NCBI GenBank assembly: GCA_035328465.1
Contig: DAOLIQ010000037.1
Location: forward strand, 1 to 29,724
Direction: 5' to 3'
DNA from: JADJEI01 sp035328465
GTDB taxonomy: Bacteria; Bacteroidota; Ignavibacteria; Ignavibacteriales; Ignavibacteriaceae
Length of the DNA: 29,724 bases
Shown: positions 8,367 to 16,811 of the stretch, piece by piece
Layout of the letters: every line of letters begins with the position of its first letter
Position numbering within the stretch: the stretch's first letter is position 1
Translations under genes and position numbers: made by a program
The notes under the pieces: model-generated
Told to the model about the DNA's origin: nothing
The model's database searches: none
What the model saw: the letters and a program-made list of their open reading frames with translations, nothing else

Positions 8367-10799
8367 TCATTTGATTAATAACATTTTGTGTGAAGCAGTA
8401 AAACTACCTGCCTGTAGTTTATAAATATAAACACCGCTGCTAAATCCGCTTGCATCAAAAGTAACGCTGTAAAATCCTTCCGTCTGTAAGTTGTTAACAA
8501 GCTCTGCCACCTCCTTACCTAAAATATTATATACTTTAAGGCTTACAAACTCCTTTTCGGGGATAGAATATTTTATAATGGTAGAGGGGTTAAACGGGTT
8601 TGGGAAATTATGCAATAATTCAAAGTTAATATCTTTCGTAAAATCCTCGGATAAAGTAGTGGATTGCTCACCCCACGTTTCTATTTCCCAAATGCCGGCT
8701 TGTGTAGATAGATCAGCATCGTGAAATACAACTTTGATAAATCTTGTTGGTACATTATCTAAGAAAATATCTGTCCATTCATCAATTGATGATAGTCCGT
8801 GAGAAACAACTTCCTCCCACGAATTAGAATCGTCTGAAACAAATAGCGAATATTCATAAATGCAATTCTCGTCCCATTTGTAAAATTCAATTCTGATTAG
8901 GCTGGTTAATTCTACAGACCCTAAATCAAAAAGAATCCATTCATTAAGTGAACTGCCGGTCCATCGCGAATCTGGGTCGCCTGAGAGATAACCATTTCCG
9001 TCAATAGATTTTTCAGGTGCGTGTTCCGGTTCTGAAAAAGTTGATGCAGTTACTTCACTGACTTCTAACTTCTCCAAATCTTCGGGAACAACTTGAAGCT
9101 CATAGGAAGTGAAATTATTCAGTTGTGAAACAGGGTTGCCAAATAAATCAGTTACATCATTAACAGTCAACGTATATGTTTTATTAGTTGAATGCGGGGA
9201 GGTTGTTAATTTTACTTTTTTCCCACTCGGAAGCAGCCATGCAGAAGTAACAGTAATTCCATTATTAATAAAATAATTAGAAATGTCTTCAGCACTTATT
9301 TCATCAACTTTTTCAGAGAAAGCCATTATAAGGGTTGACTCATTGTGTAAAAATGCCCTCAGCACTTCAGGCTGAATGTTATCATAAAATTCACAGGCTC
9401 CAAGATCAAAACTCAAACCCTGAGGTCTCAGTGTTCCGTCATAATCAATATTAGCAGGAGAAGAAAGTATTTGTCCAATGTCTATGGCTGGAGAATTATA
9501 CATTAAATCAAAATTCATGTTTTCAACATCCGTCAGAAGCGGGTCTGCGGAAATTGAATTTATATCAAACCCTGTTGCGTTTCTCCATTCCTGAAGATTA
9601 TCATAATCTCCAAAGCTCGTTGAAAACATCAAAGGTGATTCAGGATAAAATAGATTGTTTTCGGATTCAATAATATTTGAGCCGCTTGCTAAGAGAACCG
9701 CGATATTAAATTGGTAGAAAATATTATTTTTACAAGTCACTGTAATCGGGAAATCGTTGACACCTTGAAAATCTAATGCCTTTACGGATGCATTTACAAC
9801 TGTGTTATTATAAATTTCAACACTTGCGCCGGTGTTTTCATTATTTGAAACTGATATACCTTTTTCACAATTATAGATGATATTTGCATATGCAATATTA
9901 TTTAAGCCCGAAAACTGAATACCCATCCCGCCCGATTCGTCGTAAGTCCATGAGTCCTGGAAATAATTAAATCTAACAATTCCACCTTGACCGCCGACTC
10001 TTGCACCCCATCCTCCGCCGATGCAAATATTTTTTTCAAAAATGCCTGCATTGTCAAGCCCGGTAGAGTTTGATGTAAAAATGCCTTTGATGTGATTATT
10101 ACTGGTAAAATAATTATCATGTACCCAATAATCTCCCGAACCTTCGGTTAATTGAATTCCATCGCCAATTGGACCAAGACCATTATTGGTAATATTATTA
10201 AAAGCAATTTCGAAGTTGGTGCCAAATCCGTTTATTCCATCGTTAAAATTTGAATCAATAGTTGAGTTCAATATTTTCCAGTCTGATCCGGTAATAATTA
10301 TTCCGCGGCTATGATCTTTATCGCCAATATTATGAACATAAACATCATCGATGGTTAAATCAATTACATCATATTGGGAATTCAAGTGTGCGTAAATTCC
10401 ATAGTGTTCAAAATATTTTATTTCAATATTTTTAATTATGTAATGAGCACACTTCAAATTTATTCCAACGTCAAGTACAGCACCAGTTCCATCAAAGATA
10501 GGTTTATCACCGCTGCCATAGGACCCGATAACAATCGGATCAAGGGGTGTGCCGTATGGTGCGCTCAGTATTAGTCCTTCACCCACCCAGGTATCACCGC
10601 GTTTGAATAGAATTGAGTCCCCCGGATTTATTCTATCGTGAGCGGATAACCATGTAACGTGAGTTAGTGTTTTGTAAGGGTGGGTAAGACTTCCATCGTT
10701 TGAATCGGAACCGGACGAAGATGAAACATAATGTGTAGCTGATTTTATAGGATAAAAAGCTACAAGAAGTACTGTAAGAAAAGCATAAATATTTAGCAT
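8367..10799 (-). CDS. Secreted beta-helix protein with Ig-like, discoidin (F5/8 C) and T9SS sorting domains
   Basis: This 810-residue exported protein has a signal peptide (hydrophobic 5-16, KSA cleavage). A mature start YVSSSSGSDSNDGS...P-Y-K-T-L is typical of extracellular right-handed beta-helix proteins. Asn- and Gly-rich parallel beta-helix coils (about 100-430) contain repeated I-x-N-x-I/F steps. An SbsA-like Ig domain (about 475-570), a discoidin/F5-8 type C carbohydrate-binding-like domain (about 580-710) and a type A T9SS tail (NFPNPFNPST near 730, ending KMLLIK) follow. Beta-helix folds in this setting are often polysaccharide lyases or glycoside hydrolases, but I see no diagnostic catalytic motif, so a binding or structural role is possible. 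AAGGAT lies seven bases before the ATG. It may belong functionally with the SGNH-like secreted protein downstream. Confidence 0.85.
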   Translation of the reverse strand: MLNIYAFLTVLLVAFYPIKSATHYVSSSSGSDSNDGSLTHPYKTLTHVTWLSAHDRINPGDSILFKRGDTWVGEGLILSAPYGTPLDPIVIGSYGSGDKPIFDGTGAVLDVGINLKCAHYIIKNIEIKYFEHYGIYAHLNSQYDVIDLTIDDVYVHNIGDKDHSRGIIITGSDWKILNSTIDSNFNDGINGFGTNFEIAFNNITNNGLGPIGDGIQLTEGSGDYWVHDNYFTSNNHIKGIFTSNSTGLDNAGIFEKNICIGGGWGARVGGQGGIVRFNYFQDSWTYDESGGMGIQFSGLNNIAYANIIYNCEKGISVSNNENTGASVEIYNNTVVNASVKALDFQGVNDFPITVTCKNNIFYQFNIAVLLASGSNIIESENNLFYPESPLMFSTSFGDYDNLQEWRNATGFDINSISADPLLTDVENMNFDLMYNSPAIDIGQILSSPANIDYDGTLRPQGLSFDLGACEFYDNIQPEVLRAFLHNESTLIMAFSEKVDEISAEDISNYFINNGITVTSAWLLPSGKKVKLTTSPHSTNKTYTLTVNDVTDLFGNPVSQLNNFTSYELQVVPEDLEKLEVSEVTASTFSEPEHAPEKSIDGNGYLSGDPDSRWTGSSLNEWILFDLGSVELTSLIRIEFYKWDENCIYEYSLFVSDDSNSWEEVVSHGLSSIDEWTDIFLDNVPTRFIKVVFHDADLSTQAGIWEIETWGEQSTTLSEDFTKDINFELLHNFPNPFNPSTIIKYSIPEKEFVSLKVYNILGKEVAELVNNLQTEGFYSVTFDASGFSSGVYIYKLQAGSFTASHKMLLIK

Positions 10800-10836
10800 A
10801 GTGTATCCTTAATTTTTTATAAAAAGGACTTCGTCA

Positions 10837-10854
10837 TTTCTCCACTTGGAGAAA
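10837..10854. repeat. Short perfect palindrome TTTCTCCA-CT-TGGAGAAA
   Basis: Eight-base arms surround a two-base centre, 38 bases upstream of the beta-helix gene start. It is preceded by CTTCGTCA, which recalls the GTCATTCCC-type intergenic palindromes in decayed form. An operator for the adjacent gene is the alternative explanation. Confidence 0.4.
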
Positions 10855-11051
10855 GAAAAGTAGTTGGGTTAAACTGCAAAAATCATGCAAAAAATATTGT
10901 TTGTTTTTCTTCCTTTTTTCTTATGTCAGAAAAATTTTTTAGTAATATCTACAGGTAAGATTTTTTTAACCTGTCATAAACACCGGAATTAAATTAGAAA
11001 GGCAAATTGAGATTTAGCTCATTGATTAAATTCATAAGAGAAACAATATGC

Positions 11052-11091
11052 TGAAAAATAAAAACCCTCAGACTTATTCAGCACTGAGGGT
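11052..11091 (-). terminator. Rho-independent terminator of the arcC-argF operon
   Basis: On the minus strand an eight-base stem, ACCCTCAG/CTGAGGGT (11084-11091 with 11064-11071), is followed by TTTTTATTTTT (down to 11053). It lies 31 bases after the argF stop codon. Stem plus T-run is the standard intrinsic terminator layout. Confidence 0.8.
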
Positions 11092-11122
11092 ATTAGCTCA
11101 ATTATTTTTAAAAATTTATTTT

Positions 11123-12055
11123 CTACATCACAAGGGCCATAATTGCTTTCTGTACGTGGAGACGGTTTTCTGCCTCATCAAATATTATTGAATTTTTGGA
11201 ATCTGCTACCTCGTCCACTACCTCATCTCCGCGATGTGCAGGGAGGCAGTGCATAAACAGATAATCATCTTTTGCATTTTTTACAAGCTTTGGATTGACT
11301 TGAAATTTTGCAAATTTCTTTTTTCGATCAGCGGCTTCAGCTTCCTGCCCCATGCTTGCCCAAACATCAGTGTAAACAACATCAGCATTTTTAACAGCCT
11401 GAACCGGGTCTTCAAGTATCTCAACTTTTGAACCCATGTATTTTGCAAACAACTTAGCATTCTCAACAATGTCTTTATCAGGTTTGTATCCTGAAGGAGA
11501 AGCAATTGAAATATTCATTCCAACTTTTGAACAGCCGTTTAAAAGGCTGTGTGCCATATTGTTACCGTCACCAATATAGGCAAGTTTTAATCCTTCAAGT
11601 TTTCTTTTCTTTTCGAGGATAGTAAAAATATCTGTCAGCACCTGGCAGGGGTGCAGCAAATCTGTAAGTCCGTTTATGATTGGAATTGTTGCAAACTTTG
11701 CAAGTTCGGTAACATCTGAATGTGCGAAAGTTCGTATCATAATTCCACTGAGATATCTCGACAAAACTTTTGCAGTATCGGAAATACTTTCACTTGTTCC
11801 AAGCTGTAAATCGTTCGGACCAAAATACATTCCGATTCCGCCAAGTTGATAAATTCCAGTTTCAAAAGATACTCTGGTTCGTGTTGATCTTTTTGTGAAT
11901 ATCATTCCAAGAGTTTTCCCTTCCAGGAGTTTGTGTGGTTCGCCGGTATACAATTTTTGCTTTAATGATTTTGCCACATCAAATATTTCATAGATTTCTT
12001 CGAGTGTAAGGTCAGCAATCGAAATTAAATCTTTACCTTTCATATTAACAGCCAT
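11123..12055 (-). CDS. argF: Ornithine carbamoyltransferase
   Basis: This 310-residue enzyme joins carbamoyl phosphate and ornithine to give citrulline and phosphate, or runs in reverse in arginine/citrulline catabolism. The carbamoyl-phosphate site STRTR is at 57-61, HPCQ at 135-138, the ornithine-side DVWASMGQE at 230-238 and HCLPAHRG at 269-276; all key residues are intact. The length fits the short, mostly anabolic OTC group (about 305-315) better than the longer catabolic ArcB. However, it lies 51 bp downstream of carbamate kinase, which suggests an energy-yielding or carbamoyl-phosphate-recycling role. GGAG lies seven bases before the ATG. A terminator follows at 11052-11091. The symbol argF is used; arcB would apply if the catabolic role were shown. 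Confidence 0.95.
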   Translation of the reverse strand: MAVNMKGKDLISIADLTLEEIYEIFDVAKSLKQKLYTGEPHKLLEGKTLGMIFTKRSTRTRVSFETGIYQLGGIGMYFGPNDLQLGTSESISDTAKVLSRYLSGIMIRTFAHSDVTELAKFATIPIINGLTDLLHPCQVLTDIFTILEKKRKLEGLKLAYIGDGNNMAHSLLNGCSKVGMNISIASPSGYKPDKDIVENAKLFAKYMGSKVEILEDPVQAVKNADVVYTDVWASMGQEAEAADRKKKFAKFQVNPKLVKNAKDDYLFMHCLPAHRGDEVVDEVADSKNSIIFDEAENRLHVQKAIMALVM

Positions 12056-12106
12056 GTTTTTCTCCGATAGTTTTTAGAATAAAATAAATTTTATTTAGTC
12101 ATTTAA

Positions 12107-13057
12107 TTATAATTGTCCGATAATTCTTGTTCCGGAATTTTTCTGTGCAAGCTGGGACGACTCCGTAATTACCGCTTCTTTACCGCCATTTTTTACAAAA
12201 CTAATTGAAGCAAGAATTTTTGGACCCATACTACCAGCAGCAAACTCGCCTTGCTTATAATATTCCTCAGCCTGTTCGACACTAATGAAATCAAGCGCTT
12301 GCTGATTAGGTTTATTAAAATTGATACAGACTTTAGGCACATCGGTGAGAATAAAAAACTCATCGGCTTTAATTTCATTTGCAAGTAAAGCCGAAGCAGA
12401 GTCTTTGTCAATTACCGCTTCAACTCCGTACAGGTTTTTATTTTCATCAACGTAAACTGGTACACCGCCTCCGCCGGCAGCAATAATTATATTTCCTTTC
12501 GAAGCAAGCTCTTTAATTATTTTTTTATTCATAATATCAAGCGGTTTAGGTGAGGGGACAACTCTTCTCCAACCTCGTTTGCGGGGATCTTCTTTGAAAA
12601 CAAATGTAGGATTATTTTTTGTTAAAAGTTCCGCTTCTTCTTTCAAATAAAATGCCCCAACAGGTTTTGTTGGATTTTGGAAAGCAGAATCTTTAATATC
12701 AACCAAAACTTGAGTAACAATTGTAACTACGTTTCTTTTAATTTTAAAATGAGTGAGGACATTTTTCATTTGTCGTTCAATCATATAGCCTATCCCGCCT
12801 TGTGAATCAGCAACACAAATATCAAGAGGCATCTTGGGGATTTTGTAAGTGTTAAAACCGGCTTCATTCCGCAGCATTATATTTCCAACCTGCGGTCCAT
12901 TACCGTGAGTAATGACGAGATTAAAATCTTCTTTCAACAGGTTAACAAGATTTACGCACGAGTCATAAGTGTTTTTTTCCTGCTGCTGAATTGTTCCAAT
13001 TTCATTGCCTCTTAAAAGAGCATTTCCTCCAAATGCAACTACGGCTAATTTTTTCAT
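12107..13057 (-). CDS. arcC: Carbamate kinase
   Basis: The 316-residue cytoplasmic enzyme interconverts carbamoyl phosphate plus ADP with carbamate plus ATP. It belongs to the amino acid kinase fold: N-terminal VVAFGGNALL, HGNGPQVGN near 55-63, VPSPKPLDI near 165-173, the glycine-rich AAGGGGVPV, the nucleotide-side DKDSASALLA, and C-terminal GSMGPKILA. The length is normal for the family (about 310-316). It is the first gene of a two-gene unit with ornithine carbamoyltransferase. Together they could convert citrulline to ornithine, ammonia, CO2 and ATP, which is the lower half of the arginine deiminase pathway. No arginine or agmatine deiminase gene is within the window. Confidence 0.95.
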   Translation of the reverse strand: MKKLAVVAFGGNALLRGNEIGTIQQQEKNTYDSCVNLVNLLKEDFNLVITHGNGPQVGNIMLRNEAGFNTYKIPKMPLDICVADSQGGIGYMIERQMKNVLTHFKIKRNVVTIVTQVLVDIKDSAFQNPTKPVGAFYLKEEAELLTKNNPTFVFKEDPRKRGWRRVVPSPKPLDIMNKKIIKELASKGNIIIAAGGGGVPVYVDENKNLYGVEAVIDKDSASALLANEIKADEFFILTDVPKVCINFNKPNQQALDFISVEQAEEYYKQGEFAAGSMGPKILASISFVKNGGKEAVITESSQLAQKNSGTRIIGQL

Positions 13058-13213
13058 AAAGTTTTTTTCGAGTGAGTTTTTAAGAAGGATTTTTTATTAC
13101 CAATACCTTTAATAACGATTGAAACTGATCAAACCAGCTTTTCTATCGAAATGATTCTTTCTGTATTTTTTGACTGATCGATTTCTTAAGTTTAAATCAT
13201 TCTTATTTTATGA

Positions 13214-13858
13214 TTGAAAATTAAGAAGCCTCAGCTTCAAAAAAAATTTATTTCATCTATGGAAAAAAAGAAAATAGACTCAGAAGAATTTTTAAAACCC
13301 GACAATATGATCAGGCTTTATGCAAGCGGTGCATTTCCGATGGCTGATGAAAAAACAGGGGCAATAAATTGGTATCTTCCGGAAGAAAGAACGATAATTC
13401 CGCTTAACAATTTCAATATTCCAAGATCAACCAGAAAAGAACTTAGAAAATTAAATTTTGAAATTAAGTTTGATACAGATTTTAAATCCGTGGTTCGCGG
13501 CTGCGCTGATAGACCCTCTACGTGGATATCCGACAAATTGATAGATGCGTATCTGCGGCTTCAAAGGCGGGGTTATATTCACACGGTCGAAACTTGGAAA
13601 GATGAAAAGCTTGTCGGCGGTCTGTACGGTGTAACATTCCGCGGAGCTTTTTTCGGCGAATCAATGTTCTCAAGAGTTTCGCAGGCTTCAAAAGCAGCTC
13701 TTACGGCACTCATCCAGCATCTGAAGGAGAGAGGTTATTTGCTTCTCGATGTTCAGTACTTGACCGAGCATCTGGCTATGTTTGGAGCAGTTGAAATTAC
13801 TTTTGAAGAATACAATCAGTTATTAATTGAATCTTACTCGCTTGCCTGTGAATTCTGA
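13214..13858 (+). CDS. aat: Leucyl/phenylalanyl-tRNA--protein transferase
   Basis: This enzyme transfers Leu or Phe from aminoacyl-tRNA to N-terminal Arg/Lys of proteins, marking them for ClpS/ClpAP-type N-degron degradation. Family signatures are clear: YASGAFPMAD, a PRSTRK segment, DRPSTWIS, GGLYGV, GAFFGESMFS with conserved Glu, and LLLDVQYLTEHLAMFGA, where the Gln of DVQ matches the catalytic region. The longest frame starts with TTG 13214 (214 residues); an ATG at 13259 would give 199. Neither start has a convincing ribosome site. The conserved core begins about residue 31, so either start preserves function. Divergent from arcC; 21 bp separate its stop from the convergent lipoprotein gene. 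Confidence 0.92.
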   Translation: MKIKKPQLQKKFISSMEKKKIDSEEFLKPDNMIRLYASGAFPMADEKTGAINWYLPEERTIIPLNNFNIPRSTRKELRKLNFEIKFDTDFKSVVRGCADRPSTWISDKLIDAYLRLQRRGYIHTVETWKDEKLVGGLYGVTFRGAFFGESMFSRVSQASKAALTALIQHLKERGYLLLDVQYLTEHLAMFGAVEITFEEYNQLLIESYSLACEF

Positions 13859-13879
13859 AAATAGTTGACCGCACTTATT

Positions 13880-14758
13880 TTATTTATTGAAATGAAAATT
13901 GCAGTCACCATTTAGCTCTTTCTTAAAATGCTTTTCAAACATTGCTTTATATTTTTCTTTTAGATTTTCTGGAATAATTTTTCCGTTTAGTTTAAGTTCA
14001 TCGGAATCGAAGTCAAGATTAATCTCCTCATCTTCACTTTTCAATATTCCATCCTTGGTCATTTCGCTTTTTACTTCTCCTATAAAATCATTCAGTTTTT
14101 TTAGATCTATATTCAATTCCTTCATTGCAAGGTCAAGCTTATCCATTTCATCATCAAGATTTTCCGCAAGCTCGGACATAACTATTTCAAAATGATCTTC
14201 ATCAAGATCAATATTGATTTCAGGGATTTCTATCTTAATATTTTGAAGATTACTATCAAGCTCTTCCATTTGAATCTGGAATTCTTCATCATTAAAATTG
14301 AATTTGAAGTCAGGAAAATTTATATCCGCTATTTTCTCCTTTAGCTTTTCTATCTCTGCTTGAAATTCTTTGTTATTAAAATTAAAGTGAAAACTTTTTG
14401 ACAGCGAATCATCTGAAAAATATTTCATATTAATTTTAAACTTATCAAAATCAAATTTTGGTTGAACATCATCCCAGGTAAAGAAACCGGGTTTACTTTG
14501 TAATTCCTGGAGGTAAATATTTTTTTCGTCTTCAGAAAGTTCTTTCCCATTTTTTTTGATTGATAAAACTTTATCGCCCTGCATTTTAATTATTGTATTA
14601 CCCTCATCATTTTGAATAGTGATTTCCTCAACATTATCTTCAATTGATGAAGAAAGACTATCATCTGAAGCAGAACATGCTGAAAAAACAAAGCACAAAC
14701 TAACGAATATTAAAGCAGTCATATTCATTTGCAGGCGATTGGTAAATATTTTTTCCAT
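13880..14758 (-). CDS. Acidic, coiled-coil-like lipoprotein of unknown function
   Basis: The 292-residue precursor has a hydrophobic signal (about 13-26) ending in a lipobox FSAC with C28, so it should be lipidated after LspA cleavage. AAGGAG lies seven bases before the ATG and fixes the start. The mature part is very rich in Asp, Glu, Lys, Asn and Phe. A short segment (about 50-85: DEGNTIIKM...SIKKNGKELSEDE) resembles the small folded segment seen in some Bacteroidota BlaR1-type peptidase and lipoprotein tails. It is followed by heptad-like amphipathic helices with recurring F-x-F-N, I-x-I-P-E-I-N-I-D-L-D-E and D-x-L motifs. I do not recognise a named family. Neighbouring genes (aat and the MIO lyase) give no functional hint. 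Confidence 0.85.
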   Translation of the reverse strand: MEKIFTNRLQMNMTALIFVSLCFVFSACSASDDSLSSSIEDNVEEITIQNDEGNTIIKMQGDKVLSIKKNGKELSEDEKNIYLQELQSKPGFFTWDDVQPKFDFDKFKINMKYFSDDSLSKSFHFNFNNKEFQAEIEKLKEKIADINFPDFKFNFNDEEFQIQMEELDSNLQNIKIEIPEINIDLDEDHFEIVMSELAENLDDEMDKLDLAMKELNIDLKKLNDFIGEVKSEMTKDGILKSEDEEINLDFDSDELKLNGKIIPENLKEKYKAMFEKHFKKELNGDCNFHFNK

Positions 14759-14979
14759 TTTAAAACTCCTTTCGTTTTTAATAGGTAAGACGCCGCTTCA
14801 AACAGATAGTTTTATTATATCCTGAATATTTGGTTAAGCGGTTTTTATGATAGATAGATGGAAAATAATTTTAATACACAAAGAACTAAATCATTAAAAT
14901 TCAAAAGTGATTTAATTCAATTTTGTTGCTCTGAATTCTTAATTTTACTAAAAGAATTTAAAAAGATTACGGAGAATTT

Positions 14980-16503
14980 ATGTCGATAGTACTTAATGGA
15001 TCAGGATTAACAGTCGAAAAGTTAGTTAAGATTGCGCGTCATGGAGAAAAAGTTGAGGTTGATAAATCTGCAATAGAGCGAATCAAGAAATGCAGAACAA
15101 TGCTTGAAAAGAAAATTGAGGCCCACGAAACAATGTATGGTGTTAACACCGGCATTGGGGAATTTTCTGAAGTGGTTTTAAATGATGAGCAAGTAAAAGA
15201 ATTTCAGAAATATTTAATTTATAATCATTCGGCTGGAATCGGCGAACCCGTTTCTAATGAATATGTGCGCGGTGCAATGGCAGGAAGAATTAACGTACAC
15301 GCACATGGTAATTCAGGCTGCAGGCCTGAAATTACCCTCACCCTTATGGAAATGTTAAACAAAGACGTGACTCCAGTAATTTGCAAAAAAGGTTCTGTTG
15401 GTGCATGCGGTGACTTAGCACCCATGTCGCAGATTGCACTTTTAATGATGGGGGAAGGTGAAGCATTTTACAAGGGTGAACGGCTTCCGGGTAAAGTTGC
15501 ATTTGAAAAAGCCGGGATTAAAATTCCCGGATTAATGGCAAGAGACGGACTTGCAACAATTAACGGCGCTAACTTACTAACGGCAATGAGCGCGATTCAT
15601 CTTTATGATATCAACCGATGGTTAAAGCAAGCAGAAATTGCGGCTGCGATGTCTCTTGAAGCTTTGTATGCTAATATGAAACCTTATGACAAACGTCTCC
15701 ACGAGCTTCGCGGATTCAAGGGGGCAGTTAGAAGTGCAATTGCAATTAAAAAATGTATTGAAGGCAGTGATCTTCTTTCGGGCAAATTGAAAATAAAAGT
15801 GCAAGATGCTTATTCAATGCGCTCAACACCGCAAGTTATCGGTGCTGCTCATGATGTCATTCGTTATGCGAAAGAACAAATTGAAATTGAGTTAAATGGA
15901 GTGGGGGATAATCCAATTTTTTTACCAGACGAAAATTTAACATTGACCGGCGCAAATTTTCAGGGAACACCCGTTTCGCTTCCAATGGATATTGCGGGAA
16001 CAGCGGTTACAATGGTTAGTGTTCTTTCCGAAAGAAGACTAAACAGACTTTTAAATCCTGCGCTAAGTATCGGACTGCCGCCCTTCCTTACAAAGGGAGC
16101 GGGAATGTTTTCAGGGCTGATGTTAAGTCAATACACTGCCGACTCATTAATAGTTGAGCAGAAAATTCTTTCTGCTCCGGCTTCGATTCAATCTATTCCT
16201 GCAGCAGCAGATCAGGAAGATTTTGTTTCGATGGGTATGAATACTGCAATAAAAAACACTCAGATCATTGATAATGCTTATGGAGTACTTGGTATAGAAT
16301 TAATGGCAGCGGCACAGGCTTTGGATTTTCGTGATTTCCAAACAGGCAAAGGCGTAGCAAAAGCGAAGGAAGTAATTCGCCGGCACGTAAATCATCTTGA
16401 TGTTGACAGACCGCTTTACAACGATCACAACAAAATGAAAGAACTTGTTAAGTCCTGCGAAATTCTCGAAGCAGTTGAAAAAGAAATTGGAAGTTTAGAA
16501 TAA
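14980..16503 (+). CDS. MIO-type aromatic amino acid ammonia-lyase, histidine ammonia-lyase-like, with Ala-Cys-Gly cofactor triad
   Basis: The 507-residue enzyme belongs to the HAL/PAL/TAL superfamily, which eliminates ammonia from an aromatic amino acid using the MIO electrophile made from an internal Ala-Ser-Gly. The tripeptide here is Ala142-Cys143-Gly144 in GSVGACGDLAPM (codon TGC at 15406-15408). Other active-site positions match Pseudomonas HAL numbering as I recall it: Y53, H83 (YNHSAG) and N195 (INGAN). Q275, Y278 and R281 (VQDAYSMR) correspond to 277/280/283. QEDFVSMG keeps the glutamate of HAL but has Phe instead of the usual His. No hutU, hutI or hutG gene is adjacent, so histidine use is unproven; a tyrosine lyase or aminomutase is possible. 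GGAG lies six bases before the ATG. Confidence 0.88.
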   Translation: MSIVLNGSGLTVEKLVKIARHGEKVEVDKSAIERIKKCRTMLEKKIEAHETMYGVNTGIGEFSEVVLNDEQVKEFQKYLIYNHSAGIGEPVSNEYVRGAMAGRINVHAHGNSGCRPEITLTLMEMLNKDVTPVICKKGSVGACGDLAPMSQIALLMMGEGEAFYKGERLPGKVAFEKAGIKIPGLMARDGLATINGANLLTAMSAIHLYDINRWLKQAEIAAAMSLEALYANMKPYDKRLHELRGFKGAVRSAIAIKKCIEGSDLLSGKLKIKVQDAYSMRSTPQVIGAAHDVIRYAKEQIEIELNGVGDNPIFLPDENLTLTGANFQGTPVSLPMDIAGTAVTMVSVLSERRLNRLLNPALSIGLPPFLTKGAGMFSGLMLSQYTADSLIVEQKILSAPASIQSIPAAADQEDFVSMGMNTAIKNTQIIDNAYGVLGIELMAAAQALDFRDFQTGKGVAKAKEVIRRHVNHLDVDRPLYNDHNKMKELVKSCEILEAVEKEIGSLE

Positions 16504-16811
16504 ACACTTATATGATTGCAGTAAAAATTATCAATTCCATCCGAAGAAGAATTATCTCCGTGCTCGGGTATTAATTCTTACCAAATACTTCTGCCATGAA
16601 TATCAACTCCATCATGGGGAAAGTGTTCATGAAATATCATGATTTCTGTTTGTCCAATTTACTACCCTGGCGGCAGTTCTTTCAACAATCCTTAACCATT
16701 CATGTCAGATTGTCACCGAGAAAGTAGGCTAGTATTCTTTTGAATAGATAAAAATTGGAAATGGGAAAAATATAGCGAGTGTATATAATAATTTAGTCAG
16801 GTAACAACGGT
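16504..16811. other. Intergenic region between convergent genes, no gene recognised
   Basis: The 308-bp gap lies between the convergent lyase and saccharopine-dehydrogenase-like genes. All frames are broken by stops. TCATGA-AATA-TCATGA (near 16627-16642) is a small inverted repeat. Base composition between 16540 and 16730 is a little more balanced than usual intergenic DNA here, so a decayed coding remnant is possible, but I cannot identify one. Confidence 0.5.

Larger units (their letters stand above)
10800..11122. other. Intergenic region upstream of the beta-helix gene
   Basis: The 323-bp gap contains the promoter region of the beta-helix gene, a short perfect palindrome at 10837-10854, and the terminator of the argF-arcC operon at 11052-11091. 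Homopolymer runs of A and T are frequent. I see no gene or RNA in the remainder. Confidence 0.6.

Noticed and set aside
14934..14958. Inverted repeat AATTCTT/AAGAATT upstream of the MIO lyase as an operator
   Set aside because: Seven-base AT-only arms are expected by chance in DNA of this composition; no supporting promoter match.
16540..16740. Possible decayed transposase or secreted-protein remnant between the lyase and the dehydrogenase
   Set aside because: Every frame is interrupted and no family motif could be recognised, so only a neutral intergenic description is given.
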